The notes under the pieces are model-generated. The model had not been told where the DNA came from, searched no databases, and saw only the letters and a program-made list of their open reading frames with translations. Positions 10,896 through 19,017 of a stretch of DNA of 64,000 nucleotides are shown in pieces. Position 1 is the first letter of the stretch. Each line of letters starts with the position of its first letter. The position numbers were made by a program, and so were the translations under genes. The DNA comes from Nocardioides pini (lineage in GTDB: Bacteria > Actinomycetota > Actinomycetes > Propionibacteriales > Nocardioidaceae): the NCBI RefSeq assembly GCF_026712185.1, contig NZ_JAPPUX010000007.1, forward strand, positions 59,722 through 123,721. Reading direction: 5' to 3'.

Positions 10896-11292
10896 TCATC
10901 CAGCCGGCCGGGTCGGGCACCGGCACGAAGCCGGAGCCGGCGTAGACCTCGTGCGCGTCCCGCGTCTTCAGCAGGGTGCGCCCGACGCCCAGCTCGTCGA
11001 CCAGCTGCGCGACTGCGGCCGCCAGCCGCTTCCCCAGCCCGCGGCCGCGGTGGTCGCGGTCGACGTACACGTCGCACAGCCAGGCGAAGGTCGCATGGTC
11101 GGTGACCACGCGGGCGTACGCCACCTGCCGGCCGTCGGCGGTGAAGACGCCGATGTTGAGCGAGTGCTCAGCCGCCGTGCCGACGGCGGCGCGGCTGCGG
11201 CCCAGGGACCAGTACGCGTCGGTGCTGAGCCACTCGTGCACGAGGTCGAGGTCCATGTCGGCGAGGTCGGTGCGGATCGCGTAGTCGGTCAC
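10876..11292 (-). CDS. GNAT-family N-acetyltransferase
   Basis: A 138-residue acetyl-CoA-dependent acetyltransferase. Motif A, DHRGRGLGKRLA, lies in the middle and forms the pyrophosphate-binding loop; VYVDRD precedes it and YAGSGFVPV follows. The GTG at 11292 lies 9 bases from AGGAGG; an ATG three codons earlier touches that site and is less likely. The acceptor substrate cannot be inferred. It is convergent with the VOC gene and diverges from the SRPBCC gene. Confidence 0.82.
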   Translation of the reverse strand: MTDYAIRTDLADMDLDLVHEWLSTDAYWSLGRSRAAVGTAAEHSLNIGVFTADGRQVAYARVVTDHATFAWLCDVYVDRDHRGRGLGKRLAAAVAQLVDELGVGRTLLKTRDAHEVYAGSGFVPVPDPAGWMIRTPPV

Positions 11293-11361
11293 ACCGCGCA
11301 TCCTCCTCGATCGGGCTGGACCGGCCTTGAGCGGTGCTCGCCGCAGGTCGATAGTGGCGGG

Positions 11362-11817
11362 ATGGGCGAGGTCGAGGTCGTGGTCGAGCGCACGGTCGCG
11401 GCTCCGATCGGCGAGGTCTTCGCCCGCCTCGCCGACATCGAGGGACACAACACGTGGGTGCCCGGACGCGCGAGCATCCTGCGGGGGACGCGGCAGACGT
11501 CGCCCGGCCCGGTGGCCGTGGGCACGACCTACGAGGACCGCACCCGGATGGGCACCCTGCCCGGCGACGTCGCCGAGCTCGACCCTCCGCGCCGGATCGT
11601 CTACCACTGGTGGGACCGCGGCCCGTCGGGGAGGACGAAGATGGAGGGCTGGCCCGGCTACACGCTCGAGGCCGTGGGGGAGCGGGAGACGCTCGTGCGC
11701 CACGACGCGCGGCTGCGGGCCAACGGGATCCGGGCGCTCGGGGCGCCGGTGCTGCGCATCCTGGTCCGGCGGGAGCGGACGGCGACCATGGACGCGCTCG
11801 TCCGCTCCTTCGCCTAG
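11362..11817 (+). CDS. SRPBCC (START/polyketide cyclase-like) family protein
   Basis: A 151-residue protein that opens with the typical START-like strand VVVERTVAAPIGEVFARLAD and then IEGHNTWVPG. SRPBCC proteins have a deep hydrophobic pocket and bind lipids or aromatic ligands, and some are cyclases or hydrolase activators. No catalytic residues are evident. Its stop overlaps the end of the convergent soxR by 4 bases. Function unassigned beyond the fold. Confidence 0.78.
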   Translation: MGEVEVVVERTVAAPIGEVFARLADIEGHNTWVPGRASILRGTRQTSPGPVAVGTTYEDRTRMGTLPGDVAELDPPRRIVYHWWDRGPSGRTKMEGWPGYTLEAVGERETLVRHDARLRANGIRALGAPVLRILVRRERTATMDALVRSFA

Positions 11818-12284
11818 CGACGGGAGGGGTGCGGCCGCCGGAGCGAGTCCGGCAGCAGCCGGGCACCGGACCCGCGCTCGCCGTGGACGTCGTCGGGGTT
11901 GGAGAAGGCGCAGGACCGCAGGCTCAGGCAACCACACCCGATGCAGCCGTCGAGGCCGCTCTTGAGCCGCTGCAACGCCGCGATCTGCTCGTCGAGGCGA
12001 CGTCCCCAGTGGCGGGAGATGCGCTGCCAGTCGGCCTTGGTGGGGGTGCGGTTGCCGGGCAGCCGACCGAGCTCGTCGCGGATCTCCTCGATGGTGAGGC
12101 CGACGTTGGACGCCGCCCGGATGAAGGCGAGCCGCCGCAGCACGCTGCGCTCGAAGCGCCGCTGGCCACCGCCGGACCGGTGGGCCTCGATGAGCCCCTC
12201 GGCCTCGTAGTAGCGGATCGCCGACGCGGCGAAGCCGCTGCGCCGCGAGATCTCGCCCATCGGCAGCAGGTCGCGACCATCCAT
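11814..12284 (-). CDS. soxR: Redox-sensing MerR-family activator SoxR
   Basis: A 156-residue regulator. The N-terminal MerR winged helix-turn-helix (about 8-75, with RRSGFAASAIRYYEAEGLI) is followed by a dimerisation helix and the [2Fe-2S] site C114-x2-C117-x-C119-x5-C125, exactly the SoxR spacing. It senses redox-cycling compounds or oxidative stress through cluster oxidation. The extended C-terminal tail after residue 130 is basic and proline/serine-rich. It is divergent from an SDR gene, with an operator-like inverted repeat between the starts, as usual for SoxR and its target in actinobacteria. Confidence 0.93.
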   Translation of the reverse strand: MDGRDLLPMGEISRRSGFAASAIRYYEAEGLIEAHRSGGGQRRFERSVLRRLAFIRAASNVGLTIEEIRDELGRLPGNRTPTKADWQRISRHWGRRLDEQIAALQRLKSGLDGCIGCGCLSLRSCAFSNPDDVHGERGSGARLLPDSLRRPHPSRR

Positions 12285-12298
12285 CTTCGCTCCGTCCC

Positions 12299-12324
12299 TT
12301 GAACTCAAGTTCACTTCAACTTGA
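12299..12324. promoter_or_regulatory. SoxR operator candidate in the soxR-SDR intergenic region
   Basis: Positions 12305-12311 (TCAAGTT) and 12318-12324 (AACTTGA) form a perfect 7-bp inverted repeat with a 6-base spacer. The segment 12304-12319 matches the core of the E. coli soxS SoxR box (CTCAAGTTAACTTGAG) at 13 of 16 positions. A TTGAAC at 12299 could be the -35 box. The location between divergent soxR and its likely target supports the call. Confidence 0.65.
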
Positions 12325-12335
12325 ACCATGGTGCC

Positions 12336-13034
12336 ATGACGACGAACACGACGGAACGGGTGGCGCTGGTCACCGGGGGATCGGCCGGTCTGGGGCTCGC
12401 GCTGAGCAGAGAGCTGGCACGGCGGGGCTGGCGGGTGATCACGGACGGACGGAGCGAGGAGAAGTTCAAGGAGGCCGGGCTTCCTGGGACGGTGACGGTG
12501 GTCGTCGGCGACCTGACCGACGCCGACCACCGCGACCGCCTGCAGGCGGAGGTGGAGCGCCACGGCCGGCTCGACCTGCTCGTGCACAACGCCAGCACGC
12601 TCGGCCCGCTGCCGATGCGCCCGCTCGGCGAGGTCGACGTCGCGGACCTGATGCAGGTCTGGCGGACCAACGTCGGTGGCCCGCTGGTGCTCACCTCGGC
12701 CCTCCTGCCGTGGTTGCGCGACGCGGACGGCGTCCTGCTGTCGATCAGCTCGGACGCGGCGGTCCAGCACTACGAGACGTGGGGCCTCTACGGCGCGAGC
12801 AAGGCCGCGCTCGACCACGTGACCCTGACCTACGCCGCCGAGACCGGCCTGCGGGCGTACGCCGTCGACCCCGGCGACATGCGGACGGCGATGCACCAGG
12901 ACGCCTTCCCGGGCGAGGACATCTCGGACCGGCCGCTGCCGGAGACCGTCGTACCTCACCTCCTCGCGCTGGTGGAGGCGCGGCCGGAGCCGGGTCGCTA
13001 CCGGGCCGCGGACCTCGGGGGTGACCGCTCATGA
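12336..13034 (+). CDS. Short-chain dehydrogenase/reductase, probable SoxR target
   Basis: A 232-residue classical SDR. The cofactor motif TGGSAGLG is at 13-20, the NAS block at 85-87, a catalytic serine near 138, and Y152-x3-K156. It is an NAD(P)(H)-dependent oxidoreductase whose position beside soxR suggests reduction of quinones or other redox-active metabolites (inference). The ATG at 12336 has no visible Shine-Dalgarno sequence and lies just after the operator, so the message may be leaderless. The stop overlaps the QueA-like start by 4 bases. Confidence 0.88.
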   Translation: MTTNTTERVALVTGGSAGLGLALSRELARRGWRVITDGRSEEKFKEAGLPGTVTVVVGDLTDADHRDRLQAEVERHGRLDLLVHNASTLGPLPMRPLGEVDVADLMQVWRTNVGGPLVLTSALLPWLRDADGVLLSISSDAAVQHYETWGLYGASKAALDHVTLTYAAETGLRAYAVDPGDMRTAMHQDAFPGEDISDRPLPETVVPHLLALVEARPEPGRYRAADLGGDRS

Positions 13035-14080
13035 CGCTGCTCCACGAGACCCCGCGGACGCGCTTCGAGGCGTCGGCGTTCGCCCCTCGCCCGGCCGAGG
13101 ACCGCGGACTCGCCCGCGACGAGGTGCGCCTGCTGGTCGCGACGCCGGACGGGATGTCGCACGGCCGCTTCCGCGACCTGCCGGACCACCTGCGCGCGGG
13201 CGACGTGCTGGTGGTCAACACCTCGGCGACCGTCGCCGCCGAGGTCGACGCCGAGCTCGGCGGGGACCCAGTGGTGCTCCACGTCGCGCACCGCCTCGAC
13301 GACGGCGACGCCGTCGTCGAGCTGAGGACCGCGCCCGATGCCGCCCGCGCACTGCTGACCGCGAGCAGCGGGGAGGTGGTCCTCGTCGGCGACGTGCGCC
13401 TGCTCCTCCGCGCGCCCTGGCCGGGCGGTGCGTCGTCCCCGACGGGCAGCGGCAACCGGCTCTGGCGCGCATCGGTGCGCGGGGACCTGGACCGCCAGCT
13501 GGACCGGAACGGCCGCCCCATCGCCTACGGCTACCTCGACCGCCGCTACCCGCTCGAGGACTACCAGACCGTGTTCGGCACGCGACCGGGCAGCGCCGAG
13601 ATGGCGTCGGCGGGTCGCCCGTTCACGCACGAGCTCGTCACCCGGCTCGTCACAGGCGGCGTCCAGCTCGCGCCGGTCACGCTGCACACCGGCGTGTCCT
13701 CCCAGGAGGCGGGCGAGGCGCCCGGGCCCGAGTGGTTCGAGGTGACGCCGACCAGCGCACGGGTGATCAACCAGGCGCGGGCCAACGGCGGTCGCGTCGT
13801 CGCCGTCGGCACCACGGCCACGCGGGCCGTCGAGTCCAGCGTGCGCGGGTCGTCCGTCGTCGCGGGCCGCGGCTGGACCGACCGGGTCGTCACGCCGGCT
13901 GCTCCGCCGCGGGTCGTGGACGGCCTCGTCACCGGCTGGCACGACCCGATGGCCTCGCACCTCCTGCTCGTCGAGGCGGTCGCCGGCTCGCGCCTGACGC
14001 AGGCGGCGTACGACGCCGCGGTCGCGGAGGGCTACCTCTGGCACGAGTTCGGCGACGCGGCGCTCCTGCTGCGCAGGTGA
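13031..14080 (+). CDS. QueA-like protein (S-adenosylmethionine:tRNA ribosyltransferase-isomerase family)
   Basis: A 349-residue protein over most of the QueA family length. QueA-like blocks include FGTRPGSAEMASAGRPF, VGTTATRAVES, HDPMASHLLLVEAVAG and HEFGDAALLLR. Two blocks deviate from true QueA: VNTSATVAAEV replaces the usual VNNSRV-type block, and LHTGVSSQEAG replaces the LHVGxGTF-type block. No other queuosine genes are in the window. True QueA makes epoxyqueuosine in tRNA; this branch may do something else. It is coupled by ATGA overlap to the SDR gene, so it may be transcribed from the SoxR-controlled promoter. Confidence 0.78.
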   Translation: MTLLHETPRTRFEASAFAPRPAEDRGLARDEVRLLVATPDGMSHGRFRDLPDHLRAGDVLVVNTSATVAAEVDAELGGDPVVLHVAHRLDDGDAVVELRTAPDAARALLTASSGEVVLVGDVRLLLRAPWPGGASSPTGSGNRLWRASVRGDLDRQLDRNGRPIAYGYLDRRYPLEDYQTVFGTRPGSAEMASAGRPFTHELVTRLVTGGVQLAPVTLHTGVSSQEAGEAPGPEWFEVTPTSARVINQARANGGRVVAVGTTATRAVESSVRGSSVVAGRGWTDRVVTPAAPPRVVDGLVTGWHDPMASHLLLVEAVAGSRLTQAAYDAAVAEGYLWHEFGDAALLLRR

Positions 14081-14152
14081 CCGTGGTCCGGGCCGGAAAA
14101 ATTCGGCGGAAACTACGGGTGCGGCCGGACGAGACCGTCCTACATTGGACGG

Positions 14153-15016
14153 ATGATTCTCGGGGCACACCGCGCCTCCGCCGACCTGGGCTCGCTCGAG
14201 CCGGGGACGCACCTGTGCGCGCTCGAACGCGACCAGACCCTGCTCGAGCGGGTCGCCGCAACCTTCGTCGGGCAGGGCCTGGCCGCGGGCGACCAGCTGC
14301 TCTACGTCGCCTCCGAGGAGCAGGTCGACGCCCTCGTCGTGAGCCTGAGCCAGCACCTCGACGCCAGCCAGGCCCTCGCCACGGGACAGCTCCTGACCAC
14401 CTCGTTCGAGGACGCCTACGGCTCGTCGCGGCCCGAGCGCCTCGACACCGTCGCCGACGGGTTCCGCCGCGCGGCGCAGGAGGCGCACAAGCGCGGGTTC
14501 CCCGGCCTGCGTGTCGCCGCCCGGATGGACGAGCTCCCCGGGCTGCTCGGCTCCGTCGACCGGGTGGTGGCCTGGGAGCGGATGGCCACCGGACTCCAGC
14601 GCGAGCTCCGGGTCAGCTCGGTGTGCCTCTACGACACCCACCGGCTGCGGGCGGGCGAGGGAGCCTCGCTGGCCCGTGAGCACGACGGGCTCGCGCCCGA
14701 CCTCGAGGTCGCCCCCATCGCCACCTTCCTCCCGGTCGACGAGCCCTGGGGCGTGCAGGTCAGGGGCGAGGTCGACGTGTCCAACCGGCACCTCCTGCAC
14801 CGTCTCGTGCTCTCGAGGGCCGCCGTCGTGCCGCGGCTGCGGCTGGACCTGCACGGCGTGACTTTCGCCGATGCGTGCACGGTCGCCCGCCTGAGTGCGA
14901 TCGCCGCCGCCCTGCCCGAGGGCGGCCACCTCGTGCTGGCGCGCGTGCCCGCCGTCGTACGCCGCGTCCTGGAGCTCACCGGGCTCGACCACCCGAAGCT
15001 CGTGGTGGAGCCATGA
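14153..15016 (+). CDS. MEDS sensor domain - STAS (anti-sigma antagonist) protein
   Basis: A 287-residue regulator. Residues 1-185 form a MEDS domain (opening HLCALERDQTLLERVAATFV, later LCLYDTHRL). Residues 195-285 form a STAS-like domain with the VQVRGEVDVSN strand and the DLHGVTFADACTVARL helix region. The serine usually phosphorylated in such antagonists (DSTG motif) is replaced by ADAC, so control by phosphorylation may differ. It lies 10 bases before a MEDS-ATPase gene, giving an antagonist/kinase pair that shares one sensor type. Confidence 0.8.
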   Translation: MILGAHRASADLGSLEPGTHLCALERDQTLLERVAATFVGQGLAAGDQLLYVASEEQVDALVVSLSQHLDASQALATGQLLTTSFEDAYGSSRPERLDTVADGFRRAAQEAHKRGFPGLRVAARMDELPGLLGSVDRVVAWERMATGLQRELRVSSVCLYDTHRLRAGEGASLAREHDGLAPDLEVAPIATFLPVDEPWGVQVRGEVDVSNRHLLHRLVLSRAAVVPRLRLDLHGVTFADACTVARLSAIAAALPEGGHLVLARVPAVVRRVLELTGLDHPKLVVEP

Positions 15017-15026
15017 GGCCGTCGCC

Positions 15027-15983
15027 GTGAGCGTTGCCCCGACCCACACCAGCCTGGTCTACGACGGGGACCGGGCCTACGCGACGGAGGCCGGCGGCTT
15101 CCTCCGCGAAGGCCTCGAGCAGGGACAGCGGGCGCTCGTGATGGCGCCGCAGTCCCGCATGGAGCTGGTCGCGACGGAGCTGGGGCCCGACGCCGACGCG
15201 GTCGACTTCGTCGACGAGGCCGTCGCCTACGAACCGCAGTGGAACGCCTACCGCGTGCTGCTCGACCACCTCGCGGCGACACCCGGCGTGCGCACCCGTG
15301 TCGTCGCCGAGCAGGCACTGGCGCGACGCGCCCCGGCCGAGCTCGTCGACTACCGCCGGCTGGAGTCGGCCGCCAACCTCGTCTTCGCCGGGCGGCCGGT
15401 CGACCTGCTGTGCCCCTACGACGCCCGCACCCTGCCGGCAGGGCTCCTCGACATCGCCCTGCGCGCGCACGACGGGCTGCGCGTGGAGGGGGCGGTGCTG
15501 CCCAACGCAGGGTTCCGCGACCCGATGGAGGAGCTCGCCGACCTGGCCTCCGTGGTCCACCCCCCGGTGGACGCCACGACCCTCGACTGCTCCTACCAGT
15601 CCGACGTCTCGCTCGTGCGCCGCACCGTGCGCGCCAAGGGCTCGCGGGACGGGCTCGCGACCGGGGTGGTCGACGACCTCGAGCTGGCGGTCTCCGAGGT
15701 CCTGACCAACGCCCTCCTGCACGGGTCCCCGCCGGCCCTGGTCCACCTCTACGAGGAGGCCGACATGTGGGTGTGCCACGTCCAGGACGGCGGCGGCCTG
15801 CCGGTCGACCCGCTGGCGGGCGTCGTGCCCCCCGACGACCCGTCGGACCACGGCTACGGGCTGTGGCTCGCACGCCAGCTCGTCGCGGCCGTCGACGTGG
15901 GCAGCGACCTCACCGGCACGCACGTACGGCTGCACGTGCGCGCGCCCGGCAGGGCGGGGCTCGGCGACCTTCAGCCGGCCTGA
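15027..15983 (+). CDS. MEDS sensor domain - anti-sigma-type ATPase
   Basis: A 318-residue protein with a MEDS domain at about 5-185 (LLCPYDARTLP near 125) and a GHKL/RsbW-like ATPase at about 195-315. The N-box is ELAVSEVLTNALLHG and the G-box is DHGYGLWLARQL. It is predicted to phosphorylate a STAS partner, most simply the preceding MEDS-STAS protein, or to sequester a sigma factor. The GTG at 15027 is the most consistent start. The 3' end overlaps the convergent histidine-kinase gene by 13 bases. Confidence 0.83.
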   Translation: MSVAPTHTSLVYDGDRAYATEAGGFLREGLEQGQRALVMAPQSRMELVATELGPDADAVDFVDEAVAYEPQWNAYRVLLDHLAATPGVRTRVVAEQALARRAPAELVDYRRLESAANLVFAGRPVDLLCPYDARTLPAGLLDIALRAHDGLRVEGAVLPNAGFRDPMEELADLASVVHPPVDATTLDCSYQSDVSLVRRTVRAKGSRDGLATGVVDDLELAVSEVLTNALLHGSPPALVHLYEEADMWVCHVQDGGGLPVDPLAGVVPPDDPSDHGYGLWLARQLVAAVDVGSDLTGTHVRLHVRAPGRAGLGDLQPA

Positions 15984-17362
15984 GCGCTGCGCGGCAGCCG
16001 CACCGCCACGACCGTGCGACCCGGCTCCGACCGGACGTCGATGGCCCCGCCGTGGTGCTCGACGACGATCCGCCGGGAGATGTCGAGGCCGAGGCCGGTG
16101 CCCTTGCCGACCTCCTTGGTCGTGAAGAACGGCTCGAAGGCGTGGGCGGCGACCTCCTCCGTCATGCCCTCCCCGGTGTCGCAGACCTCCACCACGACGT
16201 GGCGCTCGTCCGCGGAGGTCCGCACGGTCAGGGTGCCGGTGCCGTCCATCGCGTCGACCGCGTTGTCCACGAGGTTGGTCCACACCTGGTTGAGCTCGCC
16301 GGGGTTCGCGGTGATGACGGGCACGGAGTCGTCGTAGTCGCGGACGACCGTGACGCCGTCGCGCAGCCTGTGGCCGAGCATGATGAGGGTGCTCTCCAGG
16401 CCGTCGACGACGCGGACGTCCTGGACGGCGGCGCGGTCGAGCTGGGAGTAGGACTTCACGGCGGAGACGAGGTCGGAGATGCGGCGGGTCGCGTCCTGCG
16501 CCTCGGCGATCAACACGCTCGTGGTCACGGCGCTGGCCACCCACTCAAGACCGGCCTGCAGCTGCGCCCCGGACAGTGCCGCGGCCGCGCGGTCGAGCCA
16601 CGCCGACGAGGCACCCGCGGCGGCCAGCGCCGGGGCGATCACCCAGTCGCGGTCGACGTCGTGCTCGGTGAGCCAGTCGGTCAGCTCGTCCTCGCGCCGC
16701 GCGAGCTCCACGCCGGTCGGTGCCGACGACGGGTCGATCGAGCGCCGCAGCCCGTCGAGCGCGACGAACTGCTCCGCGGTGATGCCGTGGCCGGCGAGCC
16801 GCTGCAACGACTCGAAGGCGTCGTCGCTGCTCTGCTGCAGGGCGCCGACGGAGCGCACGGCCGCGGATGCGGGGTTGTTGATCTCGTGGGCGAGGCCGGC
16901 AGCGAGGGTCCCGAGGGCGACCAGCGCCTCCCGCTGCCGGGCGTTCTGCTCGATGCGGCGGGCGGTGACGATCAGGCCGCAGAGCAGGTGGACGGCGAAG
17001 GGGAACCACTGCTGGCCGAACCGCGCCAGCTCGGCCGCGGGCAGCCGGAACACCCGGCTCGGCTCCATGACCCGCGCGGATCCCATGTAGACGCCGTGCT
17101 CGTCCCACGCGCGGAACCCACCGGCCCACTGGCCGGGGTTCTCGATGGTCACCATGACCGCTTCCTCGTGGCCGACGCGGCGCACGACGTCGATCCGGCC
17201 CTCGAGCATCACCCACCAGTGCTCGGCGGGCCGGCCCTCCTCGAAGGCGCGCTCACCGGGGGCGTACGACACCTCCTCACCGGCAGCGGCCAGCTCGGCC
17301 ACCTGCTCGTCGGTGAAGCCGTCCAGGATCGCGATCGCGCGCAGCTCGTCGGTCAGCATCAC
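15971..17362 (-). CDS. Histidine kinase with N-terminal cyclic-nucleotide-binding-like domain
   Basis: A cytosolic-looking kinase of about 463 residues. Residues 10-115 form a cNMP-binding/CRP-type beta-roll (FEEGRPAEHWWVMLEGRIDV). The HisKA helix carries LAAGLAHEINNP with phospho-His near 159. A helical insertion of about 180 residues follows, then a HATPase with ELNQVWTNLVDNAVDAM, DTGEGM and GKGTGLGLDIS. No convincing transmembrane segment. The start, GTG 17362 or ATG 17359, overlaps the stop of the receiver-flavoprotein fusion, so kinase and regulator form an operon. Ligand unknown. Confidence 0.87.
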   Translation of the reverse strand: MMLTDELRAIAILDGFTDEQVAELAAAGEEVSYAPGERAFEEGRPAEHWWVMLEGRIDVVRRVGHEEAVMVTIENPGQWAGGFRAWDEHGVYMGSARVMEPSRVFRLPAAELARFGQQWFPFAVHLLCGLIVTARRIEQNARQREALVALGTLAAGLAHEINNPASAAVRSVGALQQSSDDAFESLQRLAGHGITAEQFVALDGLRRSIDPSSAPTGVELARREDELTDWLTEHDVDRDWVIAPALAAAGASSAWLDRAAAALSGAQLQAGLEWVASAVTTSVLIAEAQDATRRISDLVSAVKSYSQLDRAAVQDVRVVDGLESTLIMLGHRLRDGVTVVRDYDDSVPVITANPGELNQVWTNLVDNAVDAMDGTGTLTVRTSADERHVVVEVCDTGEGMTEEVAAHAFEPFFTTKEVGKGTGLGLDISRRIVVEHHGGAIDVRSEPGRTVVAVRLPRSAQAG

Positions 17363-19017
17363 GTCGTCGCCAGGTAGCGGTGGACGAGGTAGACCGACAT
17401 CGCTCCCTCGCCGACGGCCGACGCGACCCGCTTCATCGAGTCGCGGCGCACGTCGCCGGCGGCGAACACCCCGGGCACGCTGGTCTCCAGCGCGAACGGC
17501 GCGCGGTCGAGGGGCCAGCCGTCGTCGGCCGGCAGGTCGGGCCCGGTCAGCACGAAGCCGCGGTCGTCGCGGGAGACGACGTCGCCGAGCCAGTCGGTGC
17601 GCGGCGCCGCCCCGATGAAGACGAACACCCAGCCGGTCTCGACCTCCTCGACGCGCCCCGCGCCGCGGTCGCAGAGCGTGATGGCCTCGAGGTGCCCGTC
17701 CCCGCGGGCGCCGACGACCTCGGACTCCAGCCGCACCTCGATGGTGGGGGCGGCCACGATGCGGCTGACGAGGTACTGCGACATCGACGCCTCCAGCGAC
17801 GCGCCGCGCACCACGAGCACGACCCGCCTGGCGTAGCGGGCGAAGTTGAGCGCCGCCTGCCCGGCGGAGTTGGCGGCGCCCACGACGAACACGTCCTCGC
17901 CGGCCGTCTGCGCCGCCTCGCTCGCGCTGGCGCCGTAGTAGACCCCGCGACCGACCAGGTCGTCGAGGCCGGGTGCCTCGAGGCGGCGGTACGACACCCC
18001 GCTGGCGACCAGGACGGCACGCGCCTCGATGTCGGCCGACCCGTCGAGCAGCACCGCGCGCACCGGGCCACGGGTCTCGAACCCGACCACGTCCCTGGCC
18101 AGCACCATCTCCGCCCCGAACCGGGAGGCCTGCGCCACCGCGCGGTGGGTGAGGTCCGCGCCGGACAGGCCCTTGGGGAAGCCGAGGTAGTTCTCGATGG
18201 ACGCGCTCTGCCCGGCCTGGCCGCCGGGTGCGTCACGCTCGACGACCACGGTCGCGAGCCCCTCGCTGGCGGCGTACACCGCTGCCGCGAGGCCGGCCGG
18301 GCCCGCGCCGACGATGCACAGGTCGTAGAGCGGCCTCTCCGCGCGGGTGCGCAGGCCGAGGGCGTCGGCGAGCTCGACCATCGTGGGGGAGCGGAGCGCG
18401 GCGCCGTCCGGCAGCGCGACCACGGGCAGGTCGTCCACGCCGGCGCCGGCGAGGTCGAGGAGCCGGGTGGCCTCCTCGGCCGTCTCGTCGGTGCCGACCT
18501 CGAGCCACCGGTAGGGGACGTGGTTGTGGGTGAGGAACGTCTTCACCTCCACGGTCCGCTCCGACCAGCGGTGCCCGACGACCCGCACCTCGGAGTCGCG
18601 GTCGGGGTGGGCGTTGGCCCAGTCGCGGAGCAGCTCGTCGAGCACGGGGTAGAGCCGGTCCTCCGGCGGGTCCCACGGCTTCATCAGGTAGTAGTCGAGC
18701 GCGATGTCGTTGATCGCCCGGATCGCGACGTCGGTGTCGGCGTACGCCGTCAGCAGCAGCAGCTTGGAGTCGGGGGACTGCTGCCGCACCTCCCGCAGCA
18801 CGTCGATGCCCGTCATTCCCGGCATCCGCTGGTCGGAGACGACCGCCGCCACCGGCCGGTCCTGCAACAGCTGGTCGGCGAGGATCTCGAGCGCCTCGGC
18901 CCCCGAGGTCGCCCGCAGCACGCGGTAGTCCTGCCCGTAGTGCTGGCGCAGGTCGCGCACGACGGCGGCCACCACGGCCGCGTCGTCGTCGACCGCGAGG
19001 ATGGCGGGCTTCGCCAT
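17359..19017 (-). CDS. Response-regulator receiver fused to thioredoxin-fold and thioredoxin-reductase-like flavoprotein
   Basis: A 552-residue triple fusion. Residues 5-125 are a CheY-like receiver (acidic D10-D12, phosphoacceptor D62 in SDQRMPG, K113 in LMKPW). Residues 143-222 look like a thioredoxin/glutaredoxin fold with the cis-proline LPVV at 197-200, but SERT at 152-155 stands where CxxC would be. Residues 230-552 are a TrxB-like FAD/NAD(P) module (VGAGPAGLAAAV, VVGAANSAGQ, VFAAGDVRRD). The reductase CxxC is also lost (YYGASASEA near 360). It therefore probably does not reduce disulfides as thioredoxin reductase does. The ATG at 19017 has GGGAGG 5 bases upstream. Output unknown. Confidence 0.88.
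   Translation of the reverse strand: MAKPAILAVDDDAAVVAAVVRDLRQHYGQDYRVLRATSGAEALEILADQLLQDRPVAAVVSDQRMPGMTGIDVLREVRQQSPDSKLLLLTAYADTDVAIRAINDIALDYYLMKPWDPPEDRLYPVLDELLRDWANAHPDRDSEVRVVGHRWSERTVEVKTFLTHNHVPYRWLEVGTDETAEEATRLLDLAGAGVDDLPVVALPDGAALRSPTMVELADALGLRTRAERPLYDLCIVGAGPAGLAAAVYAASEGLATVVVERDAPGGQAGQSASIENYLGFPKGLSGADLTHRAVAQASRFGAEMVLARDVVGFETRGPVRAVLLDGSADIEARAVLVASGVSYRRLEAPGLDDLVGRGVYYGASASEAAQTAGEDVFVVGAANSAGQAALNFARYARRVVLVVRGASLEASMSQYLVSRIVAAPTIEVRLESEVVGARGDGHLEAITLCDRGAGRVEEVETGWVFVFIGAAPRTDWLGDVVSRDDRGFVLTGPDLPADDGWPLDRAPFALETSVPGVFAAGDVRRDSMKRVASAVGEGAMSVYLVHRYLATT

Noticed and set aside
14100..14150. ECF-type promoter (GGAAAC and CGTC) before the MEDS-STAS gene
   Set aside because: The spacing between the two boxes is 22 bases, too long for ECF promoters, and no alternative pair fits.
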